This document shows positions 16,625-23,284 of a DNA stretch of 35,499 nucleotides, in pieces. Below the pieces are notes generated by a model. The model was not told the DNA's origin. It searched no databases and worked only from the letters and a program-made list of their open reading frames with translations. Location of the stretch: the NCBI GenBank assembly GCA_036660175.1, contig JAVXBD010000007.1:1-35499 (forward strand). The letters run 5' to 3'. A program made the translations under genes and the position numbers. The DNA is from Christensenella sp036660175. GTDB taxonomy: Bacteria > Bacillota > Clostridia > Christensenellales > Christensenellaceae. Numbering within the stretch: the first letter of the stretch is position 1; every line of letters begins with the position of its first letter.

Positions 16625-17794
16625 CTAATCATTCTGTTTTTGCAAAATGCACACAGCCTGCGCCGCTGCACCTTCGCCCCTGCCCACCGCACCAAGATAT
16701 TCGGTGGTGGTCGCTTTTACGTTGACGTATTCCGTTTTCATTTCCAATGCCGCCGCAATGTTTCCAATCATTTCTTTGCGGTAATCGGATACTTTTGGTT
16801 TTTGCATGATGATGGTGCTGTCAATGTTAATGATGGTGTAGCCATATTTTTTAAGCAAATCACCAACTTCACGCAAAAGCTTGATGGAATAAATATCTTT
16901 ATAGCGCATATCAGTTGGCGGAAACAGCTCTCCAATATCGCCTAAGCGTGCTGCACCCAAAAGCGCATCCATGATTGCATGAATCAGTACATCAGCATCT
17001 GAATGCCCCTCCAGCCCAAAATCGCTTGGAATACTGACGCCGCCCAAAACCAGTTCTCTATGATCCGCAAAAGCGTGCATATCGAATCCGTTTCCAATGC
17101 GAATATCTGATGCTTTTCGCTCCTGCATAATCTCTGTACCAATGGTAACATCTGCTTTTGTAGTGAGCTTGATGTTGTTTGGCGATCCTTTCACCACACG
17201 CACATCTTCGCCTAATCGCTCTACAAGCGAAGCATCGTCTGTCCCCAAAAAATCATCTTCTTTTGCCTGACGATACGCTTTTAATAGAATCTCTTTTTTA
17301 AAAGCCTGCGGTGTCTGCACACACACCAGCTCCTCACGTGGCAAGGTTTCTGTCACAATACCCGCTTTTGCACGTTTGATGGTATCCGTCGCCGCAACCG
17401 CCGCAACCCCGCTTCCATGCCTAATGGCGGAAGCCACGCAATCTTTGATGATGCGCTCGTCCACAAAACACCTTGCGCCATCATGCACCACCACAATATC
17501 TGCATCTTTTGGCACGACCTCAAGTGCATTTTGTACGGAATACTGACGTTGCTCTCCGCCATCACAAAAAACATACTGATTTTTCTTTAAATATTTGTCT
17601 ACTTTTCGTTTGATAATTTCTCGCTCTTCAGGCTTGCATACCACAATAATATTAGAAAAAAGCTTAGTTGTTTCAAATGTTTTTAGACATCTAACCACTG
17701 CGCTCTGCTCTTCAAATTTTATAAATACTTTGTTCGTATTCATCTCCATACGCCTGCCGCTTCCCGCAACAAGAATAACAGCACAAATATTCAT
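16625..17794 (-). CDS. ispDF: Bifunctional IspD/IspF isoprenoid enzyme
   Basis: This is a fused enzyme of the MEP isoprenoid pathway. The N-terminal half is IspD (2-C-methylerythritol 4-phosphate cytidylyltransferase), with VILVAGSGRRM near the start and a conserved Lys in NTNKVF; VVHDGARCFVDE is also typical. The C-terminal half is IspF (MECDP synthase), with metal ligands in GFDMHAF near residues 236-238, EGHSDADVLIHAIMDALLG and a C-terminal TTTEYLGAVGRGEG. Length 389 fits other fused forms. In Bacillus subtilis ispD and ispF are separate adjacent genes. The ATG overlaps the rqcP stop codon by four bases (ATGA). Confidence 0.96.
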   Translation of the reverse strand: MNICAVILVAGSGRRMEMNTNKVFIKFEEQSAVVRCLKTFETTKLFSNIIVVCKPEEREIIKRKVDKYLKKNQYVFCDGGEQRQYSVQNALEVVPKDADIVVVHDGARCFVDERIIKDCVASAIRHGSGVAAVAATDTIKRAKAGIVTETLPREELVCVQTPQAFKKEILLKAYRQAKEDDFLGTDDASLVERLGEDVRVVKGSPNNIKLTTKADVTIGTEIMQERKASDIRIGNGFDMHAFADHRELVLGGVSIPSDFGLEGHSDADVLIHAIMDALLGAARLGDIGELFPPTDMRYKDIYSIKLLREVGDLLKKYGYTIINIDSTIIMQKPKVSDYRKEMIGNIAAALEMKTEYVNVKATTTEYLGAVGRGEGAAAQAVCILQKQND

Positions 17795-18048
17795 ATCTTT
17801 TCCACTACCTCGTACATTCCATCGGCTTCTTGCTTTTTGGTTGTTTCGGTCAGTGCCAGCACCTTTACGTGCAGTGGCTTTGAGCCAAACTCTATGGTAA
17901 TGACGTCACCGACTTTTAGACCATAACTGCTTTTTTGTATTTTACCATTCACAAAAATACGCCCGCCTTCACACGCTGACTGCGCAACGCTACGTCTTTT
18001 TATCAATCTTGAAATCTTTAAATATTTATCTAATCTCAATGATACCAT
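17791..18048 (-). CDS. rqcP: S4-domain protein RqcP (YabO)
   Basis: RqcP is a small S4-domain RNA-binding protein that works with RqcH in ribosome-associated quality control, stabilising the peptidyl-tRNA on stalled 50S subunits during alanine tailing. The 85-residue frame shows RLDKYLKISRLIKRRSVAQ and a central VNGKIQKSSYGLKVGD typical of the S4 fold. The first ATG (18048) is only one base from a GTGAGG box; a TTG at 18039, giving an N terminus MRLDKYLK like the family, is better spaced and may be the true start. It overlaps ispDF by four bases. In Bacillus subtilis it lies between mazG (yabN) and the sporulation genes yabP and yabQ, which are not here. Confidence 0.92.
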   Translation of the reverse strand: MVSLRLDKYLKISRLIKRRSVAQSACEGGRIFVNGKIQKSSYGLKVGDVITIEFGSKPLHVKVLALTETTKKQEADGMYEVVEKI

Positions 18049-18126
18049 ACCTCACAACTCTTTTATGTCGACTTACAGTAAATTTAAAAAATATTCATAT
18101 TTATGGAAGAAGCATTATATAGGAAC

Positions 18127-18155
18127 ATTATACATACTTTTGAAAAATTATTCAA
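18127..18155 (-). promoter_or_regulatory. Promoter of rqcP-ispDF operon
   Basis: On the minus strand TTGAAT (18150-18155) and TATAAT (18127-18132) are spaced by 17 bp. It lies about 80 bases upstream of rqcP and downstream of the hup terminator, so it probably opens the rqcP-ispDF-propeller-radA operon. A 16-bp palindrome ends four bases upstream of the -35 box. Confidence 0.7.
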
Positions 18156-18158
18156 TGT

Positions 18159-18174
18159 TTATGCTTAAGCATAA
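18159..18174. promoter_or_regulatory. 16-bp perfect palindrome upstream of rqcP promoter
   Basis: TTATGCTTAAGCATAA reads the same on both strands. It sits three to four bases upstream of the -35 box of the rqcP promoter, a common place for an activator or repressor site. Its half-site resembles the GAAGCATTAT motif present at 18109-18118 and 18225-18234. No regulator can be named. Confidence 0.45.
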
Positions 18175-18224
18175 TATTTTCCTCTTGTTGGGTTTTTTGT
18201 TGAAACTTTAGTCTACAAGATTTT

Positions 18225-18247
18225 GAAGCATTATGCTTCTTTTTTTT
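18225..18247 (+). terminator. Hairpin with T tract, plus-strand orientation
   Basis: GAAGCA/TGCTTC forms a six-base-pair stem with a three-base loop, followed by eight T residues on the plus strand. In form it is a short intrinsic terminator, but no plus-strand gene precedes it. It may instead be a binding site related to the nearby palindrome. Confidence 0.3.
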
Positions 18248-18273
18248 ACTCTAACCCCATAGTATAGAGCCAA

Positions 18274-18304
18274 TAAAAAAGCACCTGCTCTGAAAAGCAA
18301 ATGC
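18274..18304 (-). terminator. Intrinsic terminator after hup
   Basis: On the minus strand GCATTTGCT pairs with AGCAGGTGC (nine pairs, two G-U) around a six-base loop, followed by TTTTTTATT. It begins about 40 bases after the hup stop codon and should end the hup transcript. Confidence 0.85.
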
Positions 18305-18345
18305 CCTTTTTTATGCTAAATCTGTTGTTCAAAAATGTGCTAAAC

Positions 18346-18618
18346 TTATTTAACAGCGTCTTTGAATGCTTTGCCTGCTTTAAATGCAGGAACTGTTGAA
18401 GCAGCAATTTGAATCTGCTGTTTTGTTTGTGGGTTGATACCTGTTCTTGCCGCACGCTGTCTTGCCTCGAATGTACCAAAACCAACGATTTGTACTTTTT
18501 CGCCTTTTTTAATTTCAGAAATAATGCTTTCTGTGAATGCGCCAAGAGCAGCATCTGCATCTTTCTTAGAAATACTAGCCTTTGCTGCAATTGCAGCTAC
18601 GAGTTCAGTTTTATTCAA
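18346..18618 (-). CDS. hup: Histone-like DNA-binding protein HU
   Basis: HU is a small dimeric protein that bends DNA and compacts the nucleoid. The product is 90 residues, the family length, and contains GFGTFEARQRAARTGINPQT and VPAFKAGKAFKDAV. The start is a TTG codon at 18618. It is chosen because AAGGAGGGG lies just upstream and because it gives the canonical N terminus MNKTELVAAIA; a longer frame from an upstream ATG would read through the ribosome binding site. It has its own promoter and terminator. A single-gene hup transcript placed between mazG and rqcP matches other Clostridia. Confidence 0.96.
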   Translation of the reverse strand: MNKTELVAAIAAKASISKKDADAALGAFTESIISEIKKGEKVQIVGFGTFEARQRAARTGINPQTKQQIQIAASTVPAFKAGKAFKDAVK

Positions 18619-18687
18619 AACTTTCCCCTCCTTAAAATAATTATTAATTCCAGCTTGCTTACGCAATTACTGGGGTTTACAACGTCG

Positions 18688-18716
18688 ATTATAATACATA
18701 TTTTCGCATAAATCAA
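18688..18716 (-). promoter_or_regulatory. Promoter of hup
   Basis: TTGATT (18711-18716) and TATAAT (18688-18693) are spaced by 17 bp on the minus strand, about 70 bases before the hup TTG start. The -35 box overlaps one copy of a 10-bp direct repeat. Confidence 0.75.
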
Positions 18717-18735
18717 TAATATTTTATCAATAATA
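18712..18735. repeat. 10-bp direct repeat at the hup promoter
   Basis: ATCAATAATA occurs at 18712-18721 and again at 18726-18735, separated by TTTT (14-bp period). One copy overlaps the -35 box of hup. This layout suggests a possible operator, but the sequence is very AT-rich and could arise by chance. Confidence 0.35.
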
Positions 18736-18752
18736 CTGATTTAATCAAAAAA

Positions 18753-20135
18753 TTACTTCGCCGCTTGCCAAAGCCTATCCAAATCTTCAGAGGATAACAC
18801 TGCTAAATCGCCCTCTGCATGCGTTTCTATATACTCAAACCGTGCAATAAATTTCTCGCAGGTGCGCATAAGCGCCATTTCTGGATTAATTTTTTTTAGA
18901 CGCAATACGTTAATTACCGCAAACAACAAATCCCCCGCCTCATCTTCGATTTTATTTGCATCATCTGCAATCAGTTCTGCACTCAGTTCATTCGCTTCTT
19001 CTTTCACTTTTTCAAAGGCAAGCTGTGCATCTTTCCAGTCCAATCCCACTGCCGAAGCTTTTTTCTGTATTTTATAGGCACGCATCATCGCACCCATCAC
19101 TTTTGGCACATCTTTGAGTACACTCGTATAGGTACTGTTTCCTTTTTCAACTTTTTTAATTGCTTCCCAGTTTTTAAGAACATCGTGAGAAGTTTTTGCA
19201 CAAACATCACCAAAAATATGAGGGTGTCTGTTTATCATCTTTGCACATATCGCACTGCATACATCGTCTACTTCAAACTCTCCGCACTGCCGTGCAATTT
19301 CGCTGTGAAACACAATTTGGAGCATTACATCACCAAGCTCGTCATAAATTGCGGCGGTATCTTCTGCATCAATTGCATCCAAAACCTCGTAAGACTCTTC
19401 CAATAAATACGGACGCAAACTTTTGTGCGTCTGCTCCTTATCCCATGGACAGCCGTCTTTTTGATCACGCAGTTTTTTCATAATGCGTACAAGGTCATAA
19501 AACCCATATCGTATTTTTGTTGTCTGTGCAGGAAGCACAAGCACCGCACCCGTACCAAATTCTGTTATTCTGTCCAACGCATATAAATCCATTAGGCTCG
19601 ATTTTTGATTGCTATAAAAGAACGCTTTTGTCTGCTCCGCATAATAATCAGACAATTTTATCTTAACATCTGCCGCCGTAATCGCATTGTCAATTTGCGT
19701 AATCACTACCACACCCGACGTATCAAAAAAAGCGGTTTCTATGCTTCGTGCGTCAAACACACCATAATCCCGCACCTCAAAATATGCACCAGCCTCAAAA
19801 ACAGCCTGCTGCACACTACCGCCATTCATCACAAAGGCAAGCTGCGCATTCATTTTTTTTAGTTCCTGCACAAATCCATTTGTATGCACATCGCCAATCA
19901 CCCCAAAAACGACCTCTTTTGTTTGTGCAAGTGCCTCAATGCGCTGTGCGCCCTCTTGATACAGCTCATCAAAATCTTGTGTGCTTTCATATAAATCGTC
20001 CAGTGTTACCGCATTTTTTAGATCATAGCCCACTCTGTCACTTTGCAAAACAACAAGTGGTGCTTCTTCCAGTATTTTAACGCAACGCATTGGCAATAAA
20101 TCAAATTCGTTTGTCAGCCCAATTATTTTTATCAT
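18753..20135 (-). CDS. mazG: MazG nucleotide pyrophosphohydrolase (YabN type)
   Basis: The 460-residue product has the YabN layout: an N-terminal domain of about 210 residues related to tetrapyrrole methylases, then two MazG helical modules. The first module shows GCPWDKEQTHKSLRPYLLEE and DELGDVMLQIVFH, with the E-x-x-E and E-x-x-D metal ligands. The second, near residue 395, has EEANELSAEL and DEAGDLLFAVIN. MazG hydrolyses non-canonical or excess NTPs to the monophosphate. The N-terminal domain is diverged and looks degraded, lacking a clear SAM-binding glycine motif. Its ATG lies one base after the stop of the flippase gene, so the pair is coupled. Confidence 0.93.
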   Translation of the reverse strand: MIKIIGLTNEFDLLPMRCVKILEEAPLVVLQSDRVGYDLKNAVTLDDLYESTQDFDELYQEGAQRIEALAQTKEVVFGVIGDVHTNGFVQELKKMNAQLAFVMNGGSVQQAVFEAGAYFEVRDYGVFDARSIETAFFDTSGVVVITQIDNAITAADVKIKLSDYYAEQTKAFFYSNQKSSLMDLYALDRITEFGTGAVLVLPAQTTKIRYGFYDLVRIMKKLRDQKDGCPWDKEQTHKSLRPYLLEESYEVLDAIDAEDTAAIYDELGDVMLQIVFHSEIARQCGEFEVDDVCSAICAKMINRHPHIFGDVCAKTSHDVLKNWEAIKKVEKGNSTYTSVLKDVPKVMGAMMRAYKIQKKASAVGLDWKDAQLAFEKVKEEANELSAELIADDANKIEDEAGDLLFAVINVLRLKKINPEMALMRTCEKFIARFEYIETHAEGDLAVLSSEDLDRLWQAAK

Positions 20136-20136
20136 C

Positions 20137-21756
20137 TTATTTCCATACCTTCAGTTTTTTCATCACTTTTGTAATCTTTGCACCGCCAGGCACCATGGTC
20201 AGCTCCTGCTTTGTCAGCCCACCCGTCAAAAGCAGTGCCAGCACATACACGACTAATCCAATTAGGATTGCCGCAAGAACACCTACCGTATTGGAATGTC
20301 CGCCCAACAGCCGATAAACCAAGAACACCACAACCCCCATCACCGCCGTTGCAAGCACTGGCTTTAGAATATGGTTTATCAGGCTCAGTTTAAACTTAGA
20401 ACGCCGCACCACAAACACCACGTCCATCACTGCCGCAATTGCATAACACGCCATCGTGCCGATTGCAGCACCATAAATGTTGATGCTGGGGACGCTTATC
20501 AGCCACAAACTTACGCCAATTTTTACTGCCGCACCCACAATCAAGCTGTATACAGGCAAAAATGGTTTGCCCATTCCCTGTAGGATACCTGTCATGGTTT
20601 GTACAAGCGTCAAAAATAAAACTCCCAGCGACAACAGCTGGAAAAGCCCAGTCGCCATCACAAGCTCGCTGCCCTGCACTGATTTATACAGTAGCATAAT
20701 AATAGGCTGTGCCAGCAAAATAAACGCTGTTGCGGCAGGCAACCCCACCAACAGCGCAAGTTTTAGTCCAAACGAAGATTTGTTTCGCATTTCCTGCACA
20801 TCACCCTGCGCCTTAGACTGCGAGATTGCAGGTACAAGGCTCATTGCGAGTGCAAGCGACAGCACCGCTGGCATATTGATAAGAGGGTTTACAACTCCCG
20901 TCAGCACCCCGTACATAGATGTTGCCGCTTTTTGCGCATATCCAATTGACTGCAGTGTTCGTGATACAATAACCGAGTCAATGGACATCACAATCGGCAT
21001 CACGCATGCCCCTAATGTTACAGGAATTGCAATCGCAAGAATTTTTTTAAAGATTGGCTTAAAGTTTTTCGTTGCACCCTTCGGGTCGAGATTTTTGATG
21101 TTTAAAAGAATTTCGCCTTTGCGCCTCTTATACACAATCATCATATACAAAAGCGAAATAGCCTCTGAACACGAAACACCTATCAGCGCACCTGCCGCAC
21201 CCATCTCTGGCTTGCCTGTGATGCTCAAAAACAAATATGCCACAGAAAGACCAATTCCGAGTTTTCCAACTTGCTCTACAATCTGTGAAATTGCCGTTGG
21301 CACCATGTATTGAAGCCCCTGAAAATATCCCCTGTATGCCGACAATATTGATACGAAAAAGAGTGCTGGAGAAATCGCCATCAGCGAATAAATTGCTGGC
21401 GGTGTACTTTGTACTTTTGCAATTGTTCCCGATAAAAAGAACATCAAAATTGCCGTTATAACACCCAAGATTGCAAGCACACGCCATGCGATTTGGAACG
21501 TATAATGCGCACCTTCATAATCATCTTTTGCCACACGCTCAGACACCAGTTTTGAAATTGCGGTTGGAAGCCCCGCCGTGGAAACCACCAGCAGCAGCGA
21601 GTATACAGGATAAGCAAGCTGATAGTATCCCATGCCCTCCGTACCAACTACGTTTGTCAGCGGTATTCTAAAAAATGCGCCGATGATTTTTACAATCAAC
21701 CCTGCAATCGCCAGAATTGCCGCACCTTTCACAAAGTTTTTTTGCGTTTGTGTCAT
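20137..21756 (-). CDS. SpoVB/MurJ-like polysaccharide flippase (YabM type)
   Basis: This 539-residue integral membrane protein belongs to the MOP exporter superfamily, close to SpoVB, YabM and YtgP of Bacillus subtilis. Some members flip lipid II or related undecaprenyl-linked precursors. The N terminus shows FVKGAAILAIAGLIVKIIGA and RIPLTNVVGTEGMGYYQLAY, the usual family signature. Many hydrophobic segments, around 14, are visible. It is followed by mazG as yabM is followed by yabN in Bacillus. It has its own promoter (21808-21836). Whether it acts on lipid II here or is a sporulation-type paralogue cannot be decided from sequence. Confidence 0.9.
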   Translation of the reverse strand: MTQTQKNFVKGAAILAIAGLIVKIIGAFFRIPLTNVVGTEGMGYYQLAYPVYSLLLVVSTAGLPTAISKLVSERVAKDDYEGAHYTFQIAWRVLAILGVITAILMFFLSGTIAKVQSTPPAIYSLMAISPALFFVSILSAYRGYFQGLQYMVPTAISQIVEQVGKLGIGLSVAYLFLSITGKPEMGAAGALIGVSCSEAISLLYMMIVYKRRKGEILLNIKNLDPKGATKNFKPIFKKILAIAIPVTLGACVMPIVMSIDSVIVSRTLQSIGYAQKAATSMYGVLTGVVNPLINMPAVLSLALAMSLVPAISQSKAQGDVQEMRNKSSFGLKLALLVGLPAATAFILLAQPIIMLLYKSVQGSELVMATGLFQLLSLGVLFLTLVQTMTGILQGMGKPFLPVYSLIVGAAVKIGVSLWLISVPSINIYGAAIGTMACYAIAAVMDVVFVVRRSKFKLSLINHILKPVLATAVMGVVVFLVYRLLGGHSNTVGVLAAILIGLVVYVLALLLTGGLTKQELTMVPGGAKITKVMKKLKVWK

Positions 21757-21807
21757 TGTTTTCTCCTATATATTAAAAAATTTTTATATACTTCATATTC
21801 TCATAGC

Positions 21808-21836
21808 ATTATATAATTATCATCCTATTTTTGCAA
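21808..21836 (-). promoter_or_regulatory. Promoter of flippase-mazG operon
   Basis: TTGCAA (21831-21836) and TATAAT (21808-21813) are spaced by 17 bp on the minus strand, about 50 bases before the flippase start and downstream of the terminator of the preceding gene. Confidence 0.75.
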
Positions 21837-21879
21837 GAGCAATCCCCACCCTATCTCTGCGCTTTTCTTATTTTTCGGC

Positions 21880-21912
21880 AAAAAAAGAACCTGCCTTTCA
21901 AAAAGCAAGTCC
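21880..21912 (-). terminator. Intrinsic terminator after the SurA/PrsA-like gene
   Basis: On the minus strand GGACTTGC pairs with GCAGGTTC (eight pairs, two G-U) around a ten-base loop, then TTTTTTT. It starts 50 bases after the lipoprotein stop codon. Confidence 0.85.
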
Positions 21913-21961
21913 TTTTCCCCAAATATATTTCAAAACAAAGTTGAAACCTATTTTAATTGTT

Positions 21962-23170
21962 CTATAGTCTGTCCTCAAAAAGCTTGATTTCCAAGCCTTC
22001 TTTTAGCGCCGCTATTTTCTCGTTATAGTTTGTCGTTTGCGCCTCTTTTAATTTCGTACTCATAATATCCTCTTTGACATTTTCAAATGGAACTGGTCCA
22101 CCTGCCGCTTTTGCATATTGAATGATGTGATAGCCAAAGTCAGATGCCACGAGATCCGAAATATCTCCCTCTTTTCCGAGTGCGAGTGCCGCTTCCTCAA
22201 AAGGTTTTACCATGCCAGAATCCGTATATACCAAGTATCCCTCTGTTTTTGCAGGTTCCTGCTTCATGCCTGGATCCTGCCCAAGCTCTTCCATCAATGC
22301 GTCAAAATCTTCGCCGCCCTTTGCACGGGCAAGCACTGCATCTGCCGAAGCTTTGATGTCTGCTAAGGCCTTATCTCTTTTTACATCAGCCCCTGCATCA
22401 TCTCCTGCTTTACGCAGGGATTCAATTTCAGCTTTTACATCTTCCGGAATCGACAATAATAGATTTTTTACATATCTTGCTTCCGCTGGATTGACATATA
22501 ATGTACCAAACTGTGCATATATTTGCGTATTTTTCGCATCTTTTTCAATCGTTGTCTGCTGTTCTGCAATCTGCCCGTCATAGTATGCCTTTGCTTCGTC
22601 CTCTGTATAAGTAATTTCAGCATTAATCTGCTCTCTCATCGCCCCAATCGCCTCATTTTTAATCTGGTCATTTACGATTTTATCAATGTCGTCATATCCA
22701 TACATTTTTATTTGCTCATCATATTGTTTTTGAGCAGCCGCCTCAGGGTCTTTTTCCCCTGCATCTTTTGCTGCGGCAATCATGCTGTCTTTCATACTTG
22801 CAAGCTGTTTTTCAATCTCTGCTTTTTTCTCTGCAATTATTTCAGGTGTTTTCTTTTCCAACCCTTGTTTCACAGCTTCCTGATATAATACTTCAGCATC
22901 AACCATACTCGTCAATATTTCTTTTTTAAAGGTTGCAAGCTGCTCCGCACCGTTTTGCTGTGCAAAAGACTCCTCCGTAAATCCATACATCTGGAACTGC
23001 GCATCAATCGCCTTTTTGATTTCGCCTTTTGTGATGTTCGTACCATTTACAGTAGCAACAATCTGCGCCGCATCTCTGTCTTTGTTTACCTGAACCATAG
23101 AACAGGATGCAAGCGATACCGCCATCACTGCACATACAACAATTATCAGTGCTTTTTTCATTTTATTCAT
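21962..23170 (-). CDS. SurA/PrsA-like lipoprotein peptidyl-prolyl isomerase
   Basis: The 402-residue product is a predicted extracytoplasmic foldase. It starts MNKMKKALIIVV, a signal peptide with a lipobox LASC, so Cys23 should be lipidated. The middle is a SurA_N-like helical chaperone region (VNGTNITKGEIKKAI, then long charged helices). The end is a parvulin-type rotamase domain with GEDFDALMEELGQDP, FEEAALAL and a DFGYHIIQY motif. The start at 23170 gives a normal signal peptide; a longer frame adds an unlikely charged extension. It has a promoter overlapping the mfd stop codon and a terminator after it. It occupies the place of spoVT next to mfd in Bacillus subtilis. Confidence 0.9.
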   Translation of the reverse strand: MNKMKKALIIVVCAVMAVSLASCSMVQVNKDRDAAQIVATVNGTNITKGEIKKAIDAQFQMYGFTEESFAQQNGAEQLATFKKEILTSMVDAEVLYQEAVKQGLEKKTPEIIAEKKAEIEKQLASMKDSMIAAAKDAGEKDPEAAAQKQYDEQIKMYGYDDIDKIVNDQIKNEAIGAMREQINAEITYTEDEAKAYYDGQIAEQQTTIEKDAKNTQIYAQFGTLYVNPAEARYVKNLLLSIPEDVKAEIESLRKAGDDAGADVKRDKALADIKASADAVLARAKGGEDFDALMEELGQDPGMKQEPAKTEGYLVYTDSGMVKPFEEAALALGKEGDISDLVASDFGYHIIQYAKAAGGPVPFENVKEDIMSTKLKEAQTTNYNEKIAALKEGLEIKLFEDRL

Positions 23171-23255
23171 ATCGAATATTTTCCTTTCATCATTCCCCCG
23201 CCAAATCAAGTAAGCAAGGATTCTTTCATCATTTCATTTTAACAAATCAGAATAT

Positions 23256-23284
23256 ATTATACAACGACCGCTCCGCTTTTGCAA
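23256..23284 (-). promoter_or_regulatory. Promoter of SurA/PrsA-like gene inside the end of mfd
   Basis: TTGCAA (23279-23284) and TATAAT (23256-23261) are spaced by 17 bp. The -10 box includes the mfd stop codon TAA, so the whole promoter is embedded in the last codons of mfd. It lies about 85 bases before the lipoprotein start. Confidence 0.65.
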
